From: Phallusia mammillata
Taxonomy: Eukaryota > Chordata > Ascidiacea > Phlebobranchia > Ascidiidae
DNA length: 64,000 nucleotides
Assembly (NCBI GenBank): GCA_003260075.1
Contig: QLIY01000526.1
Coordinates: 48,494 to 112,493, forward strand
Reading direction: 5' to 3'
The notes below the pieces were generated by a model. The model was not told where the DNA came from. It saw only the letters and a list, made by a program, of their open reading frames with translations, and ran no database searches. Below, piece by piece: positions 1 through 11,460 of this stretch. The position numbers were made by a program, and so were the translations under genes. The stretch's first letter is position 1; each line of letters starts with the position of its first letter.

Positions 1-40
1 AACAGTTAAACAGTTTATGATGTACTCTGTTTTTCTCCAG

Positions 41-1254
41 CACTGATCACACTGGGAGTGGTATTTGCGTTTGTTGCAAAATTCGGAATTTCGGGATCAT
101 TTGCAATAATTTACAACTTCACAAGCGAACTTTATCCAACCGTCGTCAGGTGAGCGATTTATCGGCTTTGTCGATGCCATCGCCGCCTAAATAATTCTCG
201 CTTTTGACCTAAATAATGCTCCATGTACAGGAGCAATGGAATGGGAAACGGCTCGATGGCTTCTCGTATTGGGGGAATTACCGCTCCTTACGTCATATCG
301 CTTCAGAACTCGATCACGTGGTTACCGAACGTCATATTTGGAGTTTTTGGTGAGGCTTGTATACATGCATGAATGGTGGTGGGGGTTAGATTGAACCCAG
401 GTCTTTTTTTGGCCAGTTACGTTGAAATTACAAAATAGATTTAAACAGGTGCCATGAACAAATTTTATACCCATGCCAAGTAGAGTTTTTTTACCCGAAA
501 CTAAGTTCATTCGACTCTTTTTCCAATAATGAAAGTTAAGTTTTGGTGGTGGTGTAGCCAAGTTGATTTAAATTTGTTTTCCCAAAGATTTAATTTCTGG
601 TTTTGGTGTTTTGTAACCCGACTTAGTTCGAGTATTTATTCCGACGAGTCAACTCCGAGTTTTGGTGGTTTGTAACTCGAGTCAGTTTGAATACTTACTG
701 GATGTTACTCTTGTAGAATCGAGTTACCCGAAACATCATGGACACTTTGTTTACATTTATTGCTGCAAGGAAGTTATTTAAAATCAGGTTTCATTTTTTC
801 CTTAAAACCGATTTGTTTCCTACACAGGTTTAGCGGCTGGGTTGTTATCGCTTTCCTTTCCCGATACAACTGGGCAACCTATGATGGAAACTCTTGAACA
901 AGCTGAAGAGTTTTACAAGACTGGCAAAGTTGTAGATGTAAATCTGGCAAATGGGGACACCCTGTAAGTAGAATAGGGTGTGTGTGCATCAAGTGCATCA
1001 TTCTTATTATTTGTGTACAACAATATTCGAAATCTTATTTAATTGTGGATTTTTTTGCAGAAATACCCCCCCCCCTAGAATAGGGTGTGTGTGCATCAAG
1101 TGCATCATTCTTATTATTTGTGTGCAACAATATTCGAAATCTTATTTAATTGTGGATTTTTTGTAGAAATGCGAAGCAACTTGAATTGGATTCAGAAGGT
1201 GTTGACAACAAGGGTTTCGACACACAAGAAACTGTCACAAGCGTTCAGTTTTAA
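41..1254 (+). CDS. SLC22-type transporter A (3' end only)
   Basis: This is the C-terminal part of a major facilitator (SLC22-type) transporter; the window edge cuts off the rest. Exons: 41-149, 231-349, 828-963 and 1167-1254, all with GT-AG borders and matching phases, giving about 150 residues. They encode the last membrane helices (motifs ITLGVVFAFVAKFGISGS and ELYPTVVR) and a cytosolic tail (FPDTTGQP, METLEQAEEFYKTGK) ending in TSVQF. The exon sizes 109/119/136/88 equal those of the complete paralogues downstream. It lacks the extra tail exon of genes D-F. A ten-C run at 1066-1075 interrupts a first copy of the last exon; the copy after it is intact. Family assignment is firm by comparison with the full paralogues; the substrate cannot be read from sequence. 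Confidence 0.85.
969..1172. repeat. Duplicated intron/exon border across a ten-C run
   Basis: 969-1065 recurs almost exactly as 1076-1172, with ten C at 1066-1075 between. The first copy breaks off five bases into the last exon of gene A. This is probably an allelic overlap kept at an assembly join. Confidence 0.75.
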
Positions 1255-2974
1255 TATGCACAAATTCCGGATGTAGCCAAACTAATCGTAGTGAATTTAA
1301 AAGTAATTTTGTTTAGTCGATATTTTGTGTAAAAATGACAATACAGTAGAATGCTTTCATTATAATTGGTATCAGAACTGATAATACACAGTTTTGCTGC
1401 CAGGTATGATATGGAACTATTGTAGCTCTTTTGGCAATTGTTTTTAACTTACGGAGTACCCACGTCATTTATCTTTACTTAGCACACGAAAACGTAAAAC
1501 ACCGTGGTAAAACGAAAGCCGAAACGCGATAAAACAAACTGCAAAAAATGAGATAAGAAACGACTTTTAGCATTAGCATGTAGCAGGCTGAAAACATTGC
1601 ACCCATTTAGCTGTTGGTGCTGTGTTTATTCAAATGTAGGTCTAACGATTCTTAAACGCACTGTTTCCTGTGTTGCGAGTGGAACAATACTGCAACAGAT
1701 GCTACAGTTAAAATCTGGCTGATTAGCTGGTGATGATGTTTCAGAGTTGTAAGTCGGGCCAAGCTTTTCGTATCGGGTTCAGGCTAAAGTTAGAATAAAA
1801 CGGCTTGTTTTGCGCCTAACATTACTATTGGCAGCATCTTTACCGCAATTTTGCCAAATTTCAAACCTAACTTGACTTTGATAAGCTGCATGCAGTGCAA
1901 ACTGTTTCAACCTGTAAGGTCTCATGAGTGTAGCTGGCGACGCGAGGTAGGCCGTATTGGCAAGTGTAGCCATTCAACGGCATTCCAGTTTGTTGGGGCT
2001 AACATGCTTAAAAGCCATGCCTCGCTTATTCTGTTCGATTCCACATATTCTGTATCTCTCGTCACTAGCTGCAGTGATGAGACCTTATAGTTTAAAACAG
2101 TGTGCACTGTCTGCGGCCTATCGTCTATTGCAGTGGTTCTCAACCTTTCGTGGACCGTGCCCCCCTAGAAGTAACTTATGGGCCTCGAGGCCCCTTTTAA
2201 GTAACCCTGTAGGACCTATGGCCCCCTAAAAAATGTAAACGGCAATCTCGTGTTGGAATTCGGTACTAATTCAGGTGGAAAGAATAAACAAGAATCCGTA
2301 ATCGTGAAAAACCTCAATATAAACAAATAGTATGTGACATAGACGAGTAAATTAGGAAATAGAGTTAAAAACAAAATGGCTTTTAATGGGTGTTTCTGGT
2401 GAATATACATCCGTGGCCCCCTGAAACACAGCTCGTGCCCCCCCTTGGGTCATGCACCCTGGCTGAGAACCACTGGTCTATTGGGTTGATTGTTATTAAA
2501 AAAAATCGGGGATGTTACAGTTTGCGCTTGAAATGTTATTTGCAGTAATGGAGAAGCTTCACAAGTTAATGTTTGCGGATGTGTTGTGGAATTATATGGT
2601 TTGTAGGCATACAGGCTGTTTTAATATTTACCGATTTAAGATATTTGTAGATTCATTGGAAGATTGTTAGACAATTCCCAAGTCTATTGCCTACAAAGTG
2701 TTAAGTTGACCACTTTTGCTGTCAGAAATACGTTTCAACATATAATTGATACTTTGAGAAAAAATATTAACTAATAAGGCGAACATTGTTACGTTTAACC
2801 TCATTACTCGTGCGTTATATAAGCGGTTGTGTTTACCTAAAACCGTTGAGATAAGAAGTTGGTACAAAGTGCAGGACTGCAAGTCCACCAAAAACAACTT
2901 AAACGAAATCAAATTTTGCCACCAGTCGATTGCACATTTATTTGGTTTATACTTTATATCTAGCAAGCAGCAGG
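1255..2974. other. Intergenic A-B
   Basis: No gene seen. It holds a fragment of the CAGAGTT-type MITE (about 1742-1800) and a complete hAT-like MITE (2131-2475). A dispersed motif (rate-of-recurrence low, core cttatagtttaaaacagtg at about 2084) returns in degraded form near 17820 and 20610. TATATAAG at 2816-2823 lies about 155 bases before the start codon of gene B and could be its TATA box. Confidence 0.6.
2131..2475. mobile_element. hAT-like MITE, CAGTGGTTCTC family
   Basis: A 345-bp element. It starts CAGTGGTTCTCAACC and ends GGCTGAGAACCACTG, which are inverted repeats. It is flanked by a perfect 8-bp target duplication, gtctattg, at 2123-2130 and 2476-2483. An 8-bp duplication with CAG termini is the hAT signature. 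There is no transposase, so it is non-autonomous. Confidence 0.9.
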
Positions 2975-5900
2975 ATGATTAGTTTCGATCTTTTGTTGGA
3001 GAAAATTGGGGTTTTAGGGTTTAGCCAGATACTGTTCTGTTTGCTATTGAGCTACGATAATGCAGTAGGAGGCATTAATTCTCTTCTCCCCGTTTTTATT
3101 GTCTACCAACCATATTACAGGTAAAGTTACATTCATTTCTAAGCACAATGTCAAAGTATTGTGATTCTACTATTGTAATTTGAAGCGTAGTGAAGTTTGT
3201 GGTCTTTGAATCTCTTTAGAATTAGATTAACGTTTTAGTCCTTGCCATACAAAAGCAACCATAACATTCGTATTAGGATTAATAGTTGATCAGTTTGTAC
3301 ACTGCATGTAAAGAGGAAAAGTCAAATACATAAAACCAGTTTAAACTTAATAACATTTAAGTCAACATAGTAGAGTATTTTCCTGTTTGTTTTTGCTACA
3401 CATGTTGCACTTTATTATTGACTTGTTTATTGTGGAATTGCAGATGCAAAGTTCCACCGATAGACAATGCAACGGTTTATCCGAATCTAACCGAATCCGA
3501 CATACTTAACTACACAACACCTTATGACGGATCCTACCAGTATTGTTACAAGTAACTTGACATTACGTTACAGAGAACTCGATTCGATGGCACTTAAGGG
3601 GCATTGGCACAGATCTAAGCAAATCAATGTTTATTGGACAGCACTTTTTATTTCAACGACACACTGTTTGAACCAATAAATGATCCTACAACTATGCACA
3701 CATAACCCCAGTAACGCAACTGCAAATGTAGTGATTATTTTTAAGCATACTTTCTGTGATTTTCTGCCCAAAATCTATGAACAACAAAAAAACAACTGAC
3801 AATGCCCTTATATCAGAGTCGTAAGTCGGACCGGGTTCGGGCTTAGGTTTCTTTAAATAAACCCCCCCCCCCCGAATCTAACCGAATCCGACATACTTAA
3901 CTACACAACACCTTATGACGGATCCTACCAGTATTGTTACAAGTAACTTGACATTACGTTACAGAGAACTCGATTTGATGGCACTTAAGGGGCATTGGCA
4001 CAGATCTAAGCAAATCAAAGTTTATTGGACAGCACTTTTTATTTCAACGACACACTGTTTGTGCCAATAAATGATCCTACAACTATGCACACATAACTCC
4101 AGAAACGCTAACTGCAAATGTCCCCCCCCCCTCAGTATTTTTTTGAATAAATTTAACTAGCTAAGTAGCTAGTTGCTGGGCCTGATCTAATGTCAAACAG
4201 TCCCAAAACGAATTGTTTAAACAATTTTCTATTATTGTCTATTGTGTTTGGTGTCATGGTCTTTCCTGGGCTCCAATGTATAGACATGTCTATAAACCTT
4301 TCTGGCCTAAACGAGCTTCTCAAAAACGATTCGGGTTCAGGCCGGGTTTCCGGCTTGTACTTTCGGGTTCGGGCCGGATTCGGGTTCCAATTTCAGGCCC
4401 GTTTACAACTCTGCCTTATATGCTGTGAATATATTTCATCGTAGACGTTTGAGGTGTACCTTACACTTTTGTTACCAACACCACATCCTAAATGTTTTAC
4501 TATATACAGGCTCTTTGGCAGCCGGTTTTTGATTAAACTGGTTTGTAAGTACACGTATATAGTCCCTAATGCGAACAAAATGTTGTAATAAATGACTCGT
4601 AAACTGTGAGTTAAAAACATCTAACATCCGTTTCTAAGTAGTTGCATTACCTTAGATATGGATATGATTACACCAAATGTGATGACAATCTTTCCTGTGT
4701 CAACTCATCAGCGAAAGCAATCAAATGCGAGCAAGGTTATTGGTACGACAGAAGTCTATTTACGGAGACTGCTGTTACGGAGGTTCGATTTGTGTTTGAA
4801 TCAATTCACTCCACTGCCTAAACGTTTTCTGTTTAGAAACTTTTATAAAATATATCATATTATTTTACTCCTTTTTGTGCTTGGCAAATAAGATAATATT
4901 TTCTGTTTGTTTCAGTATAACCTCGTTTGTGATCGAAGTTATCTCATTCCTCTTTCTACATCAATGTATTACGTCGGTATGTTGTTCGGTTCTTTGCTGT
5001 TTGGGAATGTTGCTGACAGGTGCGCTAAACTTTACAAATTGTTTCAAACAAACTGCATTTGGAAACATATAGAGGTCATCAACCAAAATTTCGGCTATTA
5101 GATCATTATTGAATCCTCTTTCTTCGGGAAATGTCTTCCAAATTTTCTTGTGTGTTTCCCAGTGTTTTGACTGCTATAGGGTTATACTCTGTAAACCAGT
5201 GAAAATAAAGAGCTATATGTTTGACTCTAACATATTGTCTCATATAGATTTGGACGCAAGCCGACATTGATCGTTTCCATTGCTCTCACAATTGCCTTCA
5301 GTTTCGGATGCGCCTTCAGTATTTCAGTGGAGATGTATTTTGTATTCCGTGCACTCGTTGCTTGTTTTGATTACGGAGCAGGCGTAGCCACGTTTGTGTA
5401 TGGTGGGCAAATATAAGTTATGAAAAACAGCCAGCAATGCCACATTTTGGTTAACTGAATTATTTAGGTTTAAAATGATTTCAATGTGGACGCCACCTTT
5501 TATATGCCTACGTTCATTCCACCTTTTCAGTACACAAAATTTCTTTTGATATAACGTAGAACATAGCAATAGTACATCAGGCACGGATTTATGATGTTTT
5601 CTACGTGTTAGATATTAAAGAGTAATGTTTTAAGTTGTGTCCATAGTCATGGAGATTGTAGGATCAAAGTGGAGGACACTGTTTGGAATGATTTATCAGG
5701 TTTTCTTCTCTCTTGGTTTTATGATACTTGGTGGGTTAGCTTACAACTGGAGAGATTGGCACCTGTTACTGGCAAGTATATTGAAAATAGCGAACTAAAA
5801 CTATGAGTCTGGTGTACTATGATGAACCGATTATTGCCTTATTTAGTTTGTGGTTTCCATTTTCTCTATCCCCGTGCTCACCATTGCACTAATCCTTCCT

Positions 5901-8498
5901 GAATCTCCCAGATGGCTGTTTGCAATGGAAAGGGACAAGGAAGGAATAAAGGTGAAACTTTGCTCTAAATACTCAAAACTGTCAATCAGATACACTTTTT
6001 AGGATTAGGCTATTTTAGGTATGTTTATTTGCATTGTTACCTTGATTACTCAAAGTTAAACCGTTTTAATATTCAAACGCATCTTTGATCTAATCATCAC
6101 CATGTGAATATCATAGGTGACTGAGATGATGTCAAAACTAAATGGAGTCAAATTGACGAAGGAAGATTGGGATGAAGCAACAAAAGCAGAGGAAGATATA
6201 TTGGTGATGTGACATAAATTTTCGGAATTCGGGTAATCATCGTGAACAAGTTCAAATAATTACCGATGCGTTTTCTCGCATTATAGATCCAACGGCACCA
6301 AACCGCATCTCTAAGCAAGTATTCTATACTTGATCTGTTTAAAAAGTCAGGAATACGTCTCACAACTTTCAAAGTCATGTTCAGCTGGTAAACGTTTTTT
6401 GCTAAAACCTGAAATATTCTGCAATACTTATTTGCTGCGTATAGCCTTCTCAGACTTGTCGATTTTACTAAGTATTTTGAGGGAAGGAACAAATGACTTA
6501 AAATCGCTTTTTTTCAGGTTTGCAAACAGTTTTGTTTACTTTGGGATCTCATTAAACGCCGGATCATTGGCAGGAGATATCTTTGTTAATAACACTTTGA
6601 GTAAGTTACTTTTGATGACAAAGAAATTTACTCGAAATAAAAAAATATGCAACTTTCAAATTTTGGCCAGACGGTGTGTTTGAGATTGCGTCTTACACTG
6701 CGTGCATTCTGGTAATGGACCGAATTGGAAGACGAATCCTTCTTTCAGTAATGTTTCTTGTGTCTGGGACTGGTCTTATTGCAAGCGTGATTGTCAACGA
6801 ATTCGCCGGAGAAAACCAATGTAAGTTTTTATAGATTTTATGGACATTTACAATACTTTACACCAGCGGTGATGGCCAGAACGTATTCACTTCCCACAAG
6901 GGGGGATGTTAGCGTAAATGACGCATGCTTGGTTCATATCTATGTTTTTCAGCTGTTAGATAAGAAAAAAAATATATCTATGTTTTTCAAGGATGAAATA
7001 TCTTTTGGAAGCGTTTATTGGCGTTATAAGCTTCTGTACAGTTAAACGAAAGGTATCTTCGTTGTACCACAATTATTAAGTTTTTTAGATGTGAATTGGT
7101 TGGACATTGCACACCATTGTATATGGTTTGCTTTTAACTGCATTTGCCATCATCCTAAAGCAAATAACTTCTTACCATGTATTTTCTTTTCAGCACTAAT
7201 CAAACTGGGAGTGGTATTTGCTTTCGTTGCAAAATTCGGAATTTCTGGTTCGTATGCGATTGTCTATAACTTCACGAGCGAACTTTACCGTCGTCAGGTG
7301 AGCGATTTATCGGTTCTGTCGGTGCCATAGCCGTCCACTAACTGATCTTGTGTTGTCATGTTTAGGAGCAATGGAATGGGAGCTGGCTCGATGGCTGCTC
7401 GTATTGGAGGAATTATTGCCCCTTACGTCATATCTTATCAGGACACGATCACGTGGTTACCGAACGTCATATTTGGAGTTTTCGGTAAGAACTAAATGTA
7501 CGGCTTATATAGATTCGACTGATTCGTTTTTGACACAGGTTTAGCTGCTGGCTTTTTATCACTTTCTTTTCCTGATACAACTGGGCAACCTATGATGGAA
7601 ACTCTTGAACAAGCTGAAGTGTTTTACAAGACTGGCAAAGTTGTAGATGTAAATCTGGCGAACGGGGACAGAACGTAAATTTGGTAGGTTATGTATGTAT
7701 TAGAGTGTTCCCTCCCCCCCCCCCGTTGTACCACAATTATTAAGTTTTTTAGATGTGAATTGGTTGGACATTAAACAACATTGTATATGGTTTGCTTTTA
7801 ACTGCATTTGCCACCATCCTAAAGCAAATAACTTCTTACCATGTCTGTCGGTGCCATAGCCGTCAGATAACTGATCTTGTGTTGTCATGTTTAGGAGCAA
7901 TGGAATGGGAACCGGCTCGATGGCTGCTCGTATTGGGGGAATTATTGCCCCTTACGTCATATCTTATCAGGACACGATCACGTGGTTACCGAACGTCATA
8001 TTTGGAGTTTTCGGTAAGAACTAAATGTACGGCTTATATAGATTCGACTGATTCGTTTTTGACACAGGTTTAGCTGCTGGCTTTTTATCACTTTCTTTTC
8101 CTGATACAACTGGGCAACCTATGATGGAAACTCTTGAACAAGCTGAAGTGTTTTACAAGACTGGCAAAGTTGTAGANAGATTCGACTGATTTGTTTTTGA
8201 CACAGGTTTAGCCGCTGGCTTTTTATCACTTTCTTTTCCTGATACAACTGGCCAACCTATGATGGAAACTCTTGAACAATCTGAAGTCTTTTACAAGACT
8301 GGCAAAGTTGTAAATGTAAATCAGGCTAATGGGCACACAACGTAAATTTGGTAGGTTGTGTGTGCATCAGAGTGTTCCCTATTCATTTGTTATACCACGT
8401 TGGCACTGAACGTGTTCAAATCCTATGCTGTTGGTCTTGTTTGCTGAAACTTTAGGAAGGAAACTTGGGCAATATGTAGACAAAACGTTTGCCCGTGA
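2975..8498 (+). CDS. SLC22-type transporter B (frameshifted near 3' end)
   Basis: Exons: 2975-3120, 3444-3551, 4656-4782, 4916-5019, 5248-5402, 5647-5771, 5847-5951, 6117-6203, 6287-6387, 6518-6600, 6671-6820, 7194-7297, 7366-7484, 7539-7674, and perhaps 8456-8498. It starts MISFDLLLEKIG and shows the extracellular Cys-rich loop (YDYTKCDDNLSCVN), the MFS loop motif GNVADRFGRKP and PESPRWLFAMERD. Intron 6 uses a GC donor (ctg|gcaagt). Exon 12 is 104 nt instead of 109: five bases are missing in the codons for YPT, so the frame shifts and meets TGA at 7573-7575 in exon 14. The gene is therefore a damaged allele, a young pseudogene or carries a sequence error. The last exon (reading ...ETWAICRQNVCP) does not resemble the paralogues' tails and is uncertain. 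Intron 2 (3552-4655) contains a MITE. Confidence 0.8.
3814..4413. mobile_element. hAT-like MITE, CAGAGTTG family, with foreign insert
   Basis: Termini are CAGAGTCGTAAG and TTTACAACTCTG. A perfect 8-bp target duplication, ccttatat, lies at 3806-3813 and 4414-4421. The body is rich in CGGGTTCGGGC-like motifs shared with copies at 9310, 41335 and 43293. About 30 bases of the body expected from the other copies are replaced by a C run, a second copy of 3483-3729 (at 3874-4121) and another C run, so the middle is an assembly insertion. Confidence 0.88.
7061..8341. repeat. Redundant copies of gene B exons 13-14
   Basis: After eleven C (7714-7724), 7061-7180 returns at 7725-7844 and joins directly to the equivalent of 7316, so the copy lacks about 135 bases containing exon 12 and both its splice sites. 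Exon 13 recurs at 7895-8013 and exon 14 at 8068-8176, where a single N (8177) interrupts it. A third exon 14 copy lies at 8206-8341. These are most likely alleles placed in series. Confidence 0.75.
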
Positions 8499-9309
8499 AA
8501 CCAGAACAAACGACACGAACCTTCCAATGTTTCGTGAATTTTATCATCTCTATGCAGCAATAAACATTTACGACACTATGGACATGTTTAACTTAGGAGT
8601 CAGTTGATTGGTTCGTTGCCGGGGCTACTATCACCGAAAAATGCAATCTTAAAACGTGATCTTAACCAGTCGTTTTTTTACAACTTTGGAAACGTTTATT
8701 TCCAGGCTAAAATCAGTTAGCTATCGTATATAGAACAAATCTATTTTGCTTGTACAAGCATCTTCAGTATCTAAAAAGGCAACATAAAAGGGATTGAAAA
8801 TAGACAGGGCGTATAGTTCTATCTCAAACAAAACCAACCCTCAATTGAAAGCCTTCAGACAAAACTGACCAGAAACACGCAGTAAAAGATAAAAATCGCA
8901 TGAAAGATAAGAACCGTAACAATGACAGTGGCTTTTTTGTGGTTTTCTGTGTGGGTACAAAAAGTAATCGAAAACGATTTCATTCTTACGTCTTTTTACA
9001 GATCTTTGAAGAATTTAAACAACCGGAACTCGATTCCAACAGTTATGATAACCGAGGAATAAGAAACGGTCGTTCAATTTTAATCAGAACAAATTTGGGA
9101 TGTAACCTAATTAACTGTAGTGATTTCCACCGTAATTTTTAGTTGATCAAAATTCTCTACAAAAATAACGCAAGATCATACGAGATTAAAAAACTTTTGC
9201 ATGTGAAAGTCACAAAACAGTTATGTTTGGAAATATTTTGTTTTACTCCTTAGTTGCAGTTGGAACTGGTTTTCAATATTTTGCGATTGTGAATATCTGT
9301 GGATTCAAT

Positions 9310-9675
9310 CAGAGTTGTAAGACCGGCTTTTCGGACCGGGTTTGGGTTCGGGAAGGGTTCGGGCCGGGTTCGGGCTTAGGTTTCTTTAAAAAAACGGGCT
9401 TGATTCGGATCTGACTTTTCACTCTGTCAGTATTTTTTTGATAAATTTAAGTAGCTATAAGTTGCTGGACCTGCAATAATGTCAAAAAGCCCTAAAACGC
9501 CTTGTATAAGGCCAATTGTCTATTCTTGCATATTGTGTTTGTTGTCTTGGTCTTTCCTGGGGCTTCAATGTATAGGCATGTCTATAAAACTTTCTGGCCT
9601 AAACGGGCTTCTTGAAAACGAATCGGGTTCGGCCAGGGTTTCGGACTTGTGCTTTCGTGTTCGGGTTCGTGTTGT
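9310..9675. mobile_element. Truncated CAGAGTTG-family MITE
   Basis: It begins CAGAGTTGTAAG and carries the CGGGTTCGGGC repeats and the middle segment shared with 4132-4413 and, inverted, with 41335-41671. The expected right terminus is missing, so it is a deleted copy. It shows what the body of the 3814-4413 element looked like before the poly-C insertion. Confidence 0.75.
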
Positions 9676-10130
9676 CTTCGATGTGAACTTCTATGGTTTT
9701 AAATGCATTTGCAGTAGCGGAGAAAGAAGAAATTCTGAACAAACGAAAAATCCTCGTACAACAAAGCAGGGAACCCATTTTTTCAAACTTCCCCGCCACT
9801 GTCAATCGGTGGAACTCCTAAGGTGGTACGGGGTACGCTAGTAGCTTCCTCTATACTTGATTTAAAAATAATCATAAATTGACATTTTACCTGACCTTAT
9901 AACATAAAAGCCCAGGTTTGGGACAGAACTCAGGTAGAAATCGATAGAAAATGTGGTCAAGTGGTACGCGATCAGTATAAGGTTGAGACCATGTTTTAAA
10001 CAAAGTTTTTGATCTGATAAACAAGGCAACGCATGACAACATCAACCCCACTGCGATTCACAGTATGCAAACATTGCACCCACCTATCATCATTTACTTC
10101 AATGCATTCAAGTGGAATGGCGCGCAGACA

Positions 10131-10146
10131 TGTCAATATTTGTTGC
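10131..10146 (+). promoter_or_regulatory. Conserved upstream block of gene C
   Basis: tgtcaatatttgttgc lies about 90 bases before the start codon and again at 11354-11369 in the second copy. Closely similar blocks precede genes D (17319-17342), E (23537-23562) and F (about 30417-30441) at 80-120 bases from the ATG. The core TATTTGT/TGTTTGT resembles a forkhead (Fox) site. Confidence 0.5.
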
Positions 10147-10235
10147 AATAAATAACGTAAATAGTGCCACAGATCAGGGAAAAGCTCTGTCAAACCAGCG
10201 ACAATACAAAATAAGCTACTAGAAAACGTTGAAAA

Positions 10236-11000
10236 ATGATCAGCTTTGACACGATATTGGAAAGAATTGGTGGAATTGGGCTTAGTCAGTTCCTAGTTTG
10301 TTTATTTCTTAGTTATCAGAGCACTTCCGGTGGGTTTCACTCTGTGGCTACTGTCTTTACAGCGTACCAGTCAGATTACAGGTGCAGTACATGCCTAGAC
10401 TGAGATGCTTTATAACTTACAGTTGGTAAAGAATGCCATAAAATGTTGTGCACATTACGTGAAACGAATTTGCAACATAACAATATTGCACTTAACCAAA
10501 TTGATCGGGTTGTGTACTATAATGTTTTAACCCTAAATTAGCACTAATTTGTCATTCAAAATAAGACAGTTTGCACGAATGTTATCGATGTTTATAATTT
10601 ATACAATGAGTTCTTGGACATTTGGAATTGATCATATATTTACGTTTTTCAAATTNTAAGTCTTTGCTAAAGATACTTCATGTGTGATATCTCGTAACAC
10701 ACGGCTTTTCAGATATGGATATAATTACACAACATGTGATGGAACTCTTTCCTGTGTAAACCAATCAGCCAAATCTATCCAATGCGACCAAGGTTATTGG
10801 TACGACAGAAGTTTGTTTACGGAAACAGTTATCACACAGGTAACATACCAACATGTCTCTTCTTTGGTCTATATTGTAATGCTTTTTGCGTTTCAGTTTG
10901 ATCTTGTATGTCATCGAAGTTACCTTCTTCCCCTCTCTACATCAATGTATTATGTGGGTATATTGGTTGGCTCGTTGTTGCTTGGAAATCTTGCTGACAG
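10236..11000 (+). CDS. Redundant 5' copy of gene C (exons 1, 3, 4)
   Basis: Exon 1 (10236-10381), exon 3 (10713-10839) and exon 4 (10897-11000) match 11461-11606, 12219-12345 and 12403-12506 almost base for base. Exon 2 is absent because the single N at 10656 joins intron 1 directly to the sequence after exon 2. The part 10657-11243 corresponds to 12163-12897, and the N at 11244 then restarts from the position equivalent to 10020. It should be treated as a haplotype copy, not as a second gene. Confidence 0.75.
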
Positions 11001-11460
11001 GTTAGCAAATTGGTTCCCTATCTTTTTTGACGAATTCCTCCCTTAACAATTCAAAACAATTCATTTCTCCATAATATACTACATAGTAGATGGCAAACCA
11101 TATAAAGGTGGTTTTAAATCAGAGTTTTCATTAACATAACAAGTCATATTTCCAAAGCTTAAGTGCCCCCACTTTAGGGTTATTCCTCCCATGTTGGGAA
11201 CGATGGGGTTAGTAAATAACAAATCGTCGGTCAAGACGGTAAANAACAAGGCAACGCATGACAACATCAACCCCACTGCGATTCACAGTATGCAAACATT
11301 CCACCCACTTATAATCATTTACTTCAATGCATTCAAGTGGAATGGCGCGCAGACATGTCAATATTTGTTGCAATAAATAACGTAAATAGTGCCACAGATC
11401 AGGGAAAAGCTCTGTCAAACCAGCGACAATACAAAATAAGCTACTAGAAAACGTTGAAAA

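Larger units (their letters stand above)
8499..10235. other. Intergenic B-C
   Basis: No gene found. It contains a truncated MITE (9310-9675). From about 10020 onward the sequence is the 5' flank of gene C and recurs after the N at 11244. Confidence 0.6.

Noticed and set aside
6148-6492. 114-codon frame on the minus strand
   Set aside because: It lies opposite exons 8 and 9 of gene B and is a shadow of real coding sequence.
7350-8073. Two near-identical frames around gene B exon 13
   Set aside because: They read exon 13 in the wrong frame; the correct one gives SNGMGAGSMAARIGG-type sequence as in the paralogues.
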